Shown here: in pieces, positions 1-7,387 of the stretch | Position numbering within the stretch: the stretch's first letter is position 1 | How the letters are laid out: the number at the start of each line of letters is the position of its first letter | Origin: Bacteroidales bacterium Bact_07 | GTDB lineage: Bacteria; Bacteroidota; Bacteroidia; Bacteroidales; Tenuifilaceae | Reading direction: 5' to 3' | NCBI GenBank assembly: GCA_001603415.1 | Contig: LUYY01000108.1 | Location: 1,477 to 25,250, forward strand | Length of the DNA: 23,774 bases | The notes under the pieces: generated by a model | Database searches by the model: none | Seen by the model: only the letters and a program-made list of their open reading frames with translations | Told to the model about the DNA's origin: nothing | Translations under genes and position numbers: made by a program

Positions 1-537
1 GGCAGTGGCATAAAAGCCTGACCCGATAATGGGTCGGGGGTGGAACGTGGCGGTGGGCTTAGTAAGCGATACCTCATGAGCCACGCCGCAGGCATGGCGA
101 ATTGTATCGCGTAGCAGTTCCACCCGCGGGCACCCATCGGGTCGGGCTTTTCGGCCTTGATTTTCTTTGGTTCTTTCTTGTATCAAGACAAGAAAGAACA
201 TGTATATGGCTCTATGGAATGCTTTTCGGTTGAGTTGCAACGCTTCTCCCTTGTTCTTTGGAGTGCCATAGCGTGCATCGCCAAATATTTGGTATACCTC
301 TACACCCAGGGTTAAAACCCTGGGCTAATCCTATTTGCCCTTACAGGGCGATTAATACTAGTGCGCACAGGCGTGTGGAGATGAGCGCAAACGAGGAGGA
401 TTACCCTGCTTGCTTCTAATATTATGCCCCTACGGGGCTGAAAACGTTGTCCGTTGCTTGTTGTTCGGTGTTTGTGGGAAACGACCTCACCCCTGCCCCT
501 CTCCTGAAAGGAGAGGGGAGCGGAAGATGCAAACAGG
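1..537. repeat. Composite interspersed repeat, copy 1
   Basis: First of three copies of a non-coding repeat. Seen in order: an imperfect palindrome at 12-151 with arms opening AAAAGCCTGACCC and closing GGGTCGGGCTTTT; a perfect hairpin with 12-base arms at 170-181 and 188-199 around loop ATCAAG; a variable stretch at about 205-275; the palindrome CCAAATATTTGG just before the next element; CCCAGGGTTAAAACCCTGGG at 305-324; short hairpins of the type GCCCTTACAGGGC and GCCCCTACGGGGC; and a 10-base-arm hairpin at 496-518 (CCCCTCTCCT, GAA, AGGAGAGGGG). Short open frames across it follow the repeat and are not conserved as proteins between copies. No transposase is present. The window's first bases are identical to the left edge of copy 3, so the true left boundary may lie outside the window. 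Confidence 0.85.
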
Positions 538-1046
538 GGCATAAAAGCCTGACCCGATAATGGGTCGGGGGTGGAACGTGGCGGTGGACTTAGTAAGCGA
601 TACCTCATGAGTCACGCCGCAGGCATGGCGAATTGTATCGCGTAGCAGTTCCACCCGCGGGCACCCATCGGGTCGGGCTTTTCGGTCTTGATTTTCTTTG
701 GTTCTTTCTTGTATCAAGACAAGAAAGAACATGTATATGGCACTTTGGAATGTTTCCCTTTTGCGATGCAACGCTTCCCCCTTGCTCTTTGGCATATGCA
801 TTGCGTGCATCGCTAAATATTTGGTATACCTCTACACCCAGGGTTAAAACCCTGGGCTAATCCTATTTGCCCTTACAGGGCGATTAATACTAGTGCGCAC
901 AGGCGTGTGGAGATGCGCACAAACGAGGATACCCTGCTTGCTCCTAATATTATGCCCCTACGGGGCTGAAAACGTTGTCCGTTGCTTGTTGTTCGGTGTT
1001 TGTGGGAAACGACCTCACCCCCTCCCCTCTCCTGACAGGAGAGGGG
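538..1046. repeat. Composite interspersed repeat, copy 2
   Basis: Second copy, aligned to copy 1 with an offset of 531 over the first 200 bases. It holds the large palindrome at 543-682, the 12-base-arm hairpin at 701-730, the CCCAGGGTTAAAACCCTGGG palindrome at 837-856, and the closing hairpin at 1024-1046, which here has 11-base arms around a single A (CCCCTCTCCTG, A, CAGGAGAGGGG). The variable stretch at about 735-805 differs from copy 1 while both flanks stay nearly identical by eye. Within it GCGATGCAACGC and GCGTGCATCGC form a further inverted pair. No protein gene is supported. Confidence 0.85.
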
Positions 1047-1182
1047 TAAGCAATTAGGAGAACTTATTGCAGGGCTAAAGTCTCCCCTCTCAGGGGAGAT
1101 TTAGAGGGGTCGTCTAGGTTGAATGTGGAAAACGGCTTCGCCCCAGCCCTTTTTACTGAGAGGGAACTGAACGAAAGAGGCA
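1047..1182. other. Spacer between repeat copies 2 and 3
   Basis: This stretch is not part of the three-copy repeat. It carries a related hairpin at 1081-1099 (arms TCTCCCCT and AGGGGAGA, loop CTC), followed by another AGAGGGG word. No coding region is seen. It looks like one more fragment of the same family of CCCCTCTC-type hairpins. Confidence 0.5.
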
Positions 1183-1535
1183 GGCAGTGGCATAAAAGCC
1201 TGACCCGATAATGGGTCGGGGGTGGAACGTGGCGGTGGACTTAGTAAGCGATACCTCATGAGTCACGCCGCAGGCGTGGCGAATTGTATCGCGTAGCGGT
1301 TCCACCCGCGGGGCACCCATCGGGTTGGGCTTTTCAGCCTTGATTTTCTTTGGTTCTTTCTTGTATCAAGACAAGAAAGAACATGCAAATTGCTCTTTGC
1401 AATGCTTCCCCTTTTGCGATGCAACGCTTCCACCTTGCTCTTTGGAGTGCCATTGCGTGCATCGCCAAATATTTGGTATACCTGTACACCCAGGGTTAAA
1501 ACCCTGGGCTAATCCTATTTGCCTCTACGGGGCGA
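1183..1535. repeat. Composite interspersed repeat, copy 3 (shorter)
   Basis: Third copy, starting with the same GGCAGTGGCATAAAAGCC as the window start. It holds the large palindrome at 1194-1334, the 12-base-arm hairpin at 1353-1382 and the CCCAGGGTTAAAACCCTGGG palindrome at 1489-1508. It loses similarity to copies 1 and 2 after the first short GGGCGATT word, at about 1535, so it lacks the right-hand part with the CCCCTCTCCT hairpin. Its large palindrome has one extra G and a better-paired internal hairpin (CACGCC-GCA-GGCGTG) than the other copies. Confidence 0.8.
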
Positions 1536-1765
1536 TTTTTTTGAGTGAATGCACGCGTCAGAAGACGCGCGCTAAAGAGAGGCTGAAAACATTGTTCGTT
1601 ATTCATGAAGTGTAATGGAACACAGATGACGCTGATTATGCTGATTTAAACTGTGAAAAACCGCTAAAACCCTGTGCAACAATATGATACTTCATCTGTT
1701 GATGGTTGATGGTTTGAGAGTGACCCGTCATCTCATGTCATGCTGAGCCCAGTCGAAGCATCTCT
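1536..1765. repeat. Degenerate dispersed-repeat fragments, no gene
   Basis: Three recognisable pieces lie here. At 1554-1569 there is a hairpin with arms CGCGTC and GACGCG around AGAA. At about 1617-1650 there is a GGAACACAGATGACGCTGATT-type sequence, a word familiar from dispersed intergenic repeats in Bacteroidota and related genomes. At 1736-1764 there is a TGTCATGCTGAGC...GAAGCATCTC element, also a familiar dispersed word, and a related copy occurs at 21401. The family assignments come from memory, not from a search. No coding region is supported. Confidence 0.5.
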
Positions 1766-1961
1766 TTTCTCTTTTATCCCCTTTTATCTAAACGACAATG
1801 GGTATAGAATTTTTATACACTTAAATAAAACTTAGCGGTAGTTTCCTTATGGTTACACAACTTATCAACCTAAATCAAAAATCATCTGCCACATTCCAAT
1901 CATCAACAATTACAGGGATTTCAACATAATTTTCTGACCGTCAACCAAAAAAGTTATTAAC
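1766..1961. other. AT-rich region upstream of the dcw operator
   Basis: AT-rich, non-coding sequence between the last repeat fragment and the mraZ operator. No terminator, RNA gene or convincing promoter other than the one beside mraZ is visible. It includes low-complexity words such as ATCAACAATTACAGGG and ACCAAAAAAGTTATTAACAA. Confidence 0.45.
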
Positions 1962-1998
1962 AAAGTGTAAAAAAGTGGGAAAAAGTGGTTGAAAGTGG
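1962..1998 (+). promoter_or_regulatory. Probable MraZ operator: four AAAGTG(T/G) boxes
   Basis: Four heptamers lie in direct order at an exact 10-base period: AAAGTGT at 1962-1968 and AAAGTGG at 1972-1978, 1982-1988 and 1992-1998, each separated by three bases. Published MraZ sites in mollicutes consist of AAAGTG(T/G) repeats with 3-base spacers, and the E. coli sites are TGGG-type words repeated at the same 10-base period. The array ends about 43 bases before the mraZ start codon and overlaps the likely promoter. Binding of the MraZ encoded immediately downstream, and hence autoregulation of the whole dcw operon, is inferred from this match. Confidence 0.8.
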
Positions 1999-2016
1999 AA
2001 AATTATTGTATATTTT
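1988..2016 (+). promoter_or_regulatory. Candidate Bacteroidota-type promoter of mraZ
   Basis: TATATTTT at 2009-2016 resembles the Bacteroidota -7 element TAnnTTTG, and GTTG at 1988-1991 could serve as the -33 element with a 17-base spacer (19 is more usual). A start site near 2020-2024 would give a short leader before the ATG at 2041. The -33 element would fall between the third and fourth MraZ boxes, so a bound MraZ multimer would block it. The match is imperfect. Confidence 0.4.
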
Positions 2017-2040
2017 TACAAATTGAAAACTGAAAATACA

Positions 2041-2505
2041 ATGTCCACATTTATCGGCGATTACGATTGCAAGGTTGATGAGAAGGGGCGCGTCCTCTTC
2101 CCCTCATCGCTTCGTAAGCAGGTGAAATCGGAATCGCCCGATAGGTTTGTTGTAAAGAAAGACATTTACGAGGAATGCCTTGTGCTTTACCCCCTTGAGG
2201 AGTGGGAGCATCAAACGGCGATAATACGCCGTAACACGAACCCCTACAACAAAGAGCACAACCTGTTTATTAGGGAGTTTTTCAGGGGCACAGCCGAGGT
2301 AACCCTCGATACCAACGGTAGGTTACTATTGCCAAAGAGATTGCTGGAGATGGTTGGAATTGGTCGCGATATTGTGATGGCCGGGATGAACGGTAAGATT
2401 GAGATTTGGGCTAAGGAGAAGTACGAATCGGCGCAGCTGGGCTCGTCCGATTTTGCCAATCTGGCTGAACGAATACTGGGATCAACACCTTTAAAAGATG
2501 AGTAA
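2041..2505 (+). CDS. mraZ: MraZ, transcriptional regulator of the dcw operon
   Basis: Encodes a 154-residue MraZ, a DNA-binding protein that forms ring-shaped multimers and controls its own operon in other bacteria. Two AbrB-like half domains are visible: the signatures are DEKGR at residues 13-17, followed by a PSSLR segment, and DTNGR at 90-94, followed by PKRLL. The length is normal for the family. I chose the ATG at 2041 (MSTFIGDY, typical of Bacteroidota MraZ). An in-frame TTG at 2023 would add six residues, but it falls at the expected transcription start. The stop codon abuts the rsmH start codon with no gap. Its own operator array lies directly upstream. Confidence 0.95.
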   Translation: MSTFIGDYDCKVDEKGRVLFPSSLRKQVKSESPDRFVVKKDIYEECLVLYPLEEWEHQTAIIRRNTNPYNKEHNLFIREFFRGTAEVTLDTNGRLLLPKRLLEMVGIGRDIVMAGMNGKIEIWAKEKYESAQLGSSDFANLAERILGSTPLKDE

Positions 2506-3405
2506 ATGGCCTACCACGTTCCTGTTCTGCTTGCCGAGAGCATTGAGGGGCTGAACATCAGCCCCAATGGGGTTTACGTTGACCTCACCTTTGGAGGTGG
2601 CGGGCATTCACGTGCCATTCTGGAAAAATTGGGAAAAAAAGGTCGCCTTATAGCCTTTGACCAGGACGAGGAGGCACAACAAAATGCCCTGGACGATAAG
2701 CGCTTCATGCTCATTCGGAGTAACTTCAGGTACTTCCGAAACTTTTTGCGCTACCACGGTATAGAACAGGTAAATGGCATTCTGGCCGATTTAGGCGTTT
2801 CGTCGCATCACCTCGATAGCCCCCAAAGGGGATTCTCGTTCAGGTTCGAGGGGCCACTCGATATGCGAATGAACCGGAATGCTAAGTTAACCGCACAGAA
2901 AGTGGTAAACGATTACCCCGTAGAGGAACTTACTAGAATTCTGAAACTCTATGGCGAGGTACAGAGTGCAAGCAAAATGGCATCGGTAATTGCCAAGGCG
3001 CGTGAAAACCAAAAGATTGAAACCGCCGACCAGCTGCTTGAGATCCTAAAACCTCTTGTGCCCTTTAAGATACAGAATAAAGTTTTAGCTCAGGTTTTTC
3101 AGGCCATACGCATTGAGGTGAACCGCGAGATGGAAAACCTCGAGGCAATGCTCGAAAGCTCATCCAAATGCCTGGTACCGGGTGGGAGGTTGGTGGTAAT
3201 ATCGTACCACTCACTGGAAGATAGGATGGTAAAGAACTACCTACGCTACGGTAATACTGAGGGCACCGATAGCAAAGACCTAATGGGCAACAGGAATGTG
3301 CCCTTTGAGCAGGTGAACAAAAAGGTGATTACGCCCAGCGATGAGGAATGTAAAGTGAACAACCGCGCCCGAAGCGCTAAACTTAGAATTGGCAAACGAA
3401 TATGA
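2506..3405 (+). CDS. rsmH: 16S rRNA (cytosine-1402-N4)-methyltransferase RsmH (MraW)
   Basis: Encodes a 299-residue SAM-dependent methyltransferase that modifies C1402 in the 16S rRNA decoding centre. Family marks are the N-terminal HVPVL (residues 4-8), the SAM-binding loop DLTFGGGGHS (about 26-35), the acidic FDQDEEA following the next strand, and the C-terminal VVISYHSLEDR segment. The length is close to the usual 300-315. It starts at the base after the mraZ stop and overlaps the next gene by four bases (ATGA), which suggests translational coupling. mraZ followed by rsmH is the conserved start of dcw clusters. Confidence 0.96.
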   Translation: MAYHVPVLLAESIEGLNISPNGVYVDLTFGGGGHSRAILEKLGKKGRLIAFDQDEEAQQNALDDKRFMLIRSNFRYFRNFLRYHGIEQVNGILADLGVSSHHLDSPQRGFSFRFEGPLDMRMNRNAKLTAQKVVNDYPVEELTRILKLYGEVQSASKMASVIAKARENQKIETADQLLEILKPLVPFKIQNKVLAQVFQAIRIEVNREMENLEAMLESSSKCLVPGGRLVVISYHSLEDRMVKNYLRYGNTEGTDSKDLMGNRNVPFEQVNKKVITPSDEECKVNNRARSAKLRIGKRI

Positions 3406-3779
3406 CAGAACAGAGTACACCGGAATTTGACGATGTAAAGGCAACCCAACAGCCCGAGAGCAAAAAAGGGAAAAAGGTTGGCGTAAAAGACTTTATCAGT
3501 GGCCGAATCTTAACCCATGAATTGATATCGGGCCAAATGCCATACATTATCTTTTTGGTGGCACTTGCCATTATCTATATTGCCAATAACTATCACTATA
3601 ATAACCTTTTGAGAACAGAGCTGAAGTTACGCAAGGAGGTTAAAAACCTTCGTGCCGAATCGATAACCACTGCCGCCCATTACATGTCCATAAGTCGACA
3701 ATCGGAAGTGGTAAAATTAGTTGAAGAAAAAGGCCTTGGCCTAATAGAATCGAGGGTTCCACCTAAAAAGTTGAAATAA
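3402..3779 (+). CDS. FtsL-like bitopic cell-division protein
   Basis: Encodes a 125-residue protein with a charged cytoplasmic segment (1-46), one membrane span at about 47-63 (YIIFLVALAIIYIANNY) and a short periplasmic part with heptad-like leucines (LLRTELKLRKEVKNLRAE), consistent with a coiled coil. This is the topology of FtsL, which joins FtsB and FtsQ to activate FtsW-FtsI at the septum. Sequence similarity to proteobacterial FtsL is low, and the assignment rests on topology, size and position between rsmH and the PBP gene. It begins inside the rsmH stop (4-base overlap) and ends 19 bases before ftsI. The cytoplasmic segment is longer than in many FtsL proteins. Confidence 0.82.
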   Translation: MTEQSTPEFDDVKATQQPESKKGKKVGVKDFISGRILTHELISGQMPYIIFLVALAIIYIANNYHYNNLLRTELKLRKEVKNLRAESITTAAHYMSISRQSEVVKLVEEKGLGLIESRVPPKKLK

Positions 3780-3798
3780 CCATTAGTGCAGCAGTCAC

Positions 3799-5922
3799 AT
3801 GACGGTGAAGAACAACATACTGATTAAGATTGCAGGGATATACATCATACTGCTACTGGTGGGTATAGGTATTGTTATAAAGATATTCTTCATACAAGTA
3901 GTTGATGGGCACGAGCTGCGGGAAAAAGCTAAAAAAATAACCTACCGTGATATCCTTGTTGAAGCCAATCGGGGCGATATCCTTGCGTCCGACGGAAGGG
4001 TATTGGCCACATCGGTACCGTACTTTGACCTTCGCATGGACTTGCTGGCTGCCGGCCTAACCGATTCGGTATTTAGAGCCAATATCGACTCGCTGTCCAT
4101 ATGCCTATCGAGGTTTTTTGGCGATAGGTCGTGGTACTCATACCGTTCGGAACTTACCAACGCCCGTAAGTATGCTAAAAATAGGCGCTACTACCCCATT
4201 GCGCCCCGTAAGGTAAACTACATTGAACTACAGGAAATATCAAAATTTCCGCTACTCCGATTAGGCGAAAACAAGGGAGGTTTTATAGCCGAGCAGGTTA
4301 ATAAGCGTATGCTTCCGCATAACTCCATGGCTGCTCGTACCCTTGGTATGGTAAACCTCGATGGAGGGGTGGTTGGGCTTGAAAAGGCGCTCGACGATGT
4401 GCTTAAAGGGCGGAATGGCTTAAGGGTGCATGCCCGAATACCCGGAAACACTTGGGTTGAGGTAAATAGCATGAATAAGGTTGAACCCGAAGATGGGGTT
4501 GATATTCTTACCACCCTCGATGTGCAGCTACAGGACGTGGCCGAGGCAGCCCTTAGGAAACATCTGGAAGGGCATGGAGCCAGTCATGGCTGTGCCATTG
4601 TAATGGAGGTTGCCACCGGCGATATTAAAGCCATTGCTAACCTCCGGCGCAACGAAGATGGAACCTACGACGAGGTTTACAACTATGCCGTGGGCGAGAG
4701 CACCGAACCGGGTTCAACAATGAAAACTGCTACCCTTATTGCGCTGCTGGAGGAAGGCAATATCGACCTAAACGATACTGTAAATACCGGAAAAGGCAAG
4801 CTGCAGCTTTACGACCATGTTATATCCGACTCCAAGGAGGATGGCCACGGAAAGATTACGGTTAAGGAAGTATTTGAGGTTTCATCGAATATTGGAGTAA
4901 TAAAACTTGTTCAAAAGGTTTTCAAGGGCAAGGAAAAAGATTTTGTGAAAAAGCTTTACGAGTTGAACCTTAATCAGCCTACAGGTATCATTATTCCAGG
5001 TGAAGTGAAGCCTCAGATCCGATTCCCGGGCGATAGAGGCTGGTCGGGCCTTTCCATGCCCATGATGAGCATTGGCTACGAGGTTCGCCTAACTCCGCTG
5101 CAAATTCTTACCTTCTACAACGCCATTGCCAACAACGGTAGAATGGTTAAACCCCGAATAGTAAAGGCATTCCTAAGGCACGGACAGGTAGTTGAGAGTT
5201 TCCCGCCTCAGGTTATTCAATCGTCAATTTGTTCACGCTCTACACTTAAAAAGGTACACGAAGTACTGGAAGGAGTTGTTGAAGAAGGCACGGCTACCAA
5301 CCTTAAAAACCCGAGGTACAAAATAGCAGGTAAAACCGGAACCGCGCAAATAGCAAGGGGTAGTAAGGGTTACAAATCGGGCGGTAGGGTAAGCTATCAA
5401 GCCTCGTTTGTGGGTTACTTTCCCGCCGAAGACCCTAAATACTCATGTATTGTTGTGGTAAACTCACCATCGAATAGTGTTTACTACGGGAACGTAGTTG
5501 CCGGGCCAATTTTTAAGGAGATTTCCGATAAGGTTTATGCTACGAGCCCTGAATGGTTCAGGGAAATTGAAAGCGATGAGCTTAAGGATTTGCCTCAGGC
5601 CAAAACCGGATTGGCAGCAAATCTTGAATACGTTTTGGACGAACTTGATATACCTATTGAAAATAATAGCGATAAACACGACTGGGTAACAGCCCAACGC
5701 GATAGCACCAAAATAAAAACATTGCCAGTTGCCCTCTCAAAGAAAAAAGTGCCCAATGTGGTTGGCATGGGGTTACGTGATGCCATTTACCATTTGGAGC
5801 GCTTGGGTTTAAGGGTTGTGGCAAAAGGCCGAGGGGCAGTGCGTTCGCAATCGATTCAACCGGGCGAGCCCGTTATTAAAGGTTCTACTGTTTACTTAGA
5901 AATGAGCAGAGGAGAGAGTTAG
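3799..5922 (+). CDS. ftsI: Septal class B penicillin-binding protein (FtsI/PBP3) with C-terminal PASTA domain
   Basis: Encodes a 707-residue monofunctional peptidoglycan D,D-transpeptidase that crosslinks septal wall. Order: N-terminal anchor at about 8-33; PBP dimerisation region (RGDILASDGRVLA at about 58-70); transpeptidase domain with the nucleophile motif S306-T-M-K309, S362-S-N364 and K512-T-G514; and a PASTA domain at about 649-703 beginning VPNVVGM. All three catalytic motifs are intact. The protein is over 100 residues longer than E. coli FtsI (588), largely because of the PASTA domain and the linker before it. Its partner FtsW is encoded in the same operon. The ATG at 3799 lies 19 bases after the ftsL-like stop, and the murE start is two bases after its own stop. 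Confidence 0.95.
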   Translation: MTVKNNILIKIAGIYIILLLVGIGIVIKIFFIQVVDGHELREKAKKITYRDILVEANRGDILASDGRVLATSVPYFDLRMDLLAAGLTDSVFRANIDSLSICLSRFFGDRSWYSYRSELTNARKYAKNRRYYPIAPRKVNYIELQEISKFPLLRLGENKGGFIAEQVNKRMLPHNSMAARTLGMVNLDGGVVGLEKALDDVLKGRNGLRVHARIPGNTWVEVNSMNKVEPEDGVDILTTLDVQLQDVAEAALRKHLEGHGASHGCAIVMEVATGDIKAIANLRRNEDGTYDEVYNYAVGESTEPGSTMKTATLIALLEEGNIDLNDTVNTGKGKLQLYDHVISDSKEDGHGKITVKEVFEVSSNIGVIKLVQKVFKGKEKDFVKKLYELNLNQPTGIIIPGEVKPQIRFPGDRGWSGLSMPMMSIGYEVRLTPLQILTFYNAIANNGRMVKPRIVKAFLRHGQVVESFPPQVIQSSICSRSTLKKVHEVLEGVVEEGTATNLKNPRYKIAGKTGTAQIARGSKGYKSGGRVSYQASFVGYFPAEDPKYSCIVVVNSPSNSVYYGNVVAGPIFKEISDKVYATSPEWFREIESDELKDLPQAKTGLAANLEYVLDELDIPIENNSDKHDWVTAQRDSTKIKTLPVALSKKKVPNVVGMGLRDAIYHLERLGLRVVAKGRGAVRSQSIQPGEPVIKGSTVYLEMSRGES

Positions 5923-5923
5923 C

Positions 5924-7387
5924 ATGGCAAAACTTCAAGGTATAATTCCTGTAAAGCTGGTAACCAAGACCCTTGGCAATATCAATGTTGATATTGAGGG
6001 GTTAACATTCGACTCGCGCAAAGTAAAACCGGGCTGCTGCTTCGTTGCCGTTCGTGGCACTCAAAGCGATGGGCATAGCTATATTCCGCAAGCCATTGAA
6101 TCGGGGGCAACGGCCATTGTTTGCGAAACCTTACCCGCCGAATGCCCATCAAATGTTACATTTATTCAGGTTGATGATTCATCGGTAGCCTTAGGCTACA
6201 TGGCATCGGCATACCATGGTAATCCATCGCAAAAGCTAAAACTGGTTGGAATAACCGGTACCAATGGTAAAACTACCACCGTTACGCTGCTATACCGACT
6301 TGTCCGACGTATGGGGCATAAGGCCGGTTTGCTTTCGACCGTGGTAAACTACATCGATAATGTTGAAGTTCCATCAACCCACACTACCCCCGATCCCATT
6401 CAACTAAATGCTTTGCTAAAGCAGATGGTTGATGCGGGTTGCAATTACTGCTTTATGGAAGTTAGCTCTCACTCGGTGGTTCAGAACCGTATTGCGGGCT
6501 TAACGTTTGCCGGAGGCATTTTCAGCAATATCACCCACGACCACCTCGATTACCACAAAACCTTTGCCGAGTACCTTAAGGCAAAAAAACGATTCTTCGA
6601 CGATTTGCCAGCCGATGCCTTTGCCCTTACCAATGCCGATGATAGGAATGGTATGGTAATGGTTCAGAACACAAAGGCAAAGGTTTACACATACTCGTTA
6701 CGTTCAATGGCCGATTTCCGGTGCAAAGTGATTGAAAGCCATTTCGACGGCATGATGCTCAATATTGATGGCGTTGAGGTGTGGACAAGGCTTTTAGGCC
6801 GATTCAACGCTTATAACCTTTTGGCCATCTACTCATCGCTAATGCTTTTGGGTTTTGATAAAAATGAGATTTTAACTGGCATTAGCGATGTTACACCGGT
6901 ATCGGGCAGGTTTGAATATGTTCGTTCCGGGCATGGCGTTACCGCCGTGGTTGATTACGCCCACACACCCGATGCGCTGGAAAATGTGATAAAAACCATT
7001 AACGAGATAAAATCCGATAACCAACGGCTAATAACGGTTGTGGGTGCAGGTGGTAACCGCGATAAAACCAAACGCCCCGTTATGGCCAAGGTGGCCGCCG
7101 AGCTAAGCGATATCGTAATCCTTACCTCCGACAATCCCCGGTTCGAAGAACCAGAGGACATAATTAACGATATGAAAGCAGGCGTTGATGCCTCACTGGC
7201 AAAAAAGGTAATAACCATAGTTGATAGGCGCGAGGCCATTCGAACCGCTTGCTTGCTTGCCCTTAATGGCGATATCATTCTGGTTGCCGGTAAAGGACAT
7301 GAAAACTACCAGGAAATTAAAGGTGTAAAGCACCACTTTGACGATAAGGAAGTGTTAACCGAAATTTTTAAATCGTTGCAGGTATGA
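5924..7387 (+). CDS. murE: UDP-MurNAc-tripeptide synthetase MurE, meso-diaminopimelate type
   Basis: Encodes a 487-residue cytoplasmic Mur ligase that adds the third residue to UDP-MurNAc-L-Ala-D-Glu. The ATP loop is TGTNGKTT at residues 111-118. A lysine suited to carbamylation is K221, in the segment aligned to the E. coli EAAK site. The substrate-selecting DNPR motif is at 403-406, followed by FEEPE. DNPR is the signature of meso-diaminopimelate enzymes, so this organism should have DAP-type peptidoglycan. The gene starts with an ATG one base after the ftsI stop, with a purine-rich GGAGAGAG upstream that may serve as a ribosome site. It overlaps mraY by four bases. Confidence 0.96.
   Translation: MAKLQGIIPVKLVTKTLGNINVDIEGLTFDSRKVKPGCCFVAVRGTQSDGHSYIPQAIESGATAIVCETLPAECPSNVTFIQVDDSSVALGYMASAYHGNPSQKLKLVGITGTNGKTTTVTLLYRLVRRMGHKAGLLSTVVNYIDNVEVPSTHTTPDPIQLNALLKQMVDAGCNYCFMEVSSHSVVQNRIAGLTFAGGIFSNITHDHLDYHKTFAEYLKAKKRFFDDLPADAFALTNADDRNGMVMVQNTKAKVYTYSLRSMADFRCKVIESHFDGMMLNIDGVEVWTRLLGRFNAYNLLAIYSSLMLLGFDKNEILTGISDVTPVSGRFEYVRSGHGVTAVVDYAHTPDALENVIKTINEIKSDNQRLITVVGAGGNRDKTKRPVMAKVAAELSDIVILTSDNPRFEEPEDIINDMKAGVDASLAKKVITIVDRREAIRTACLLALNGDIILVAGKGHENYQEIKGVKHHFDDKEVLTEIFKSLQV

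Noticed and set aside
1..1535. The three-copy repeat as a CRISPR array
   Set aside because: Units are several hundred bases long with internal hairpins and near-identical flanks. There are no short regular repeats with unique spacers and no cas genes.
1..1535. The three-copy repeat as an insertion sequence
   Set aside because: No transposase frame, no consistent terminal repeats with target duplications and no sharp common right end, since copy 3 is shorter.
312..1615. Open frames of 75-107 codons on both strands in the repeat region (for example 312-608, 487-810, 633-860 and 1325-1615)
   Set aside because: They follow the inverted repeats and low-complexity words. The same frame is interrupted or altered in the other copies, and none has a recognisable protein domain.
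2023..2040. TTG start for mraZ, six codons upstream of the ATG
   Set aside because: The TTG lies at or near the expected transcription start, and the conserved MraZ N-terminus begins at the ATG at 2041.
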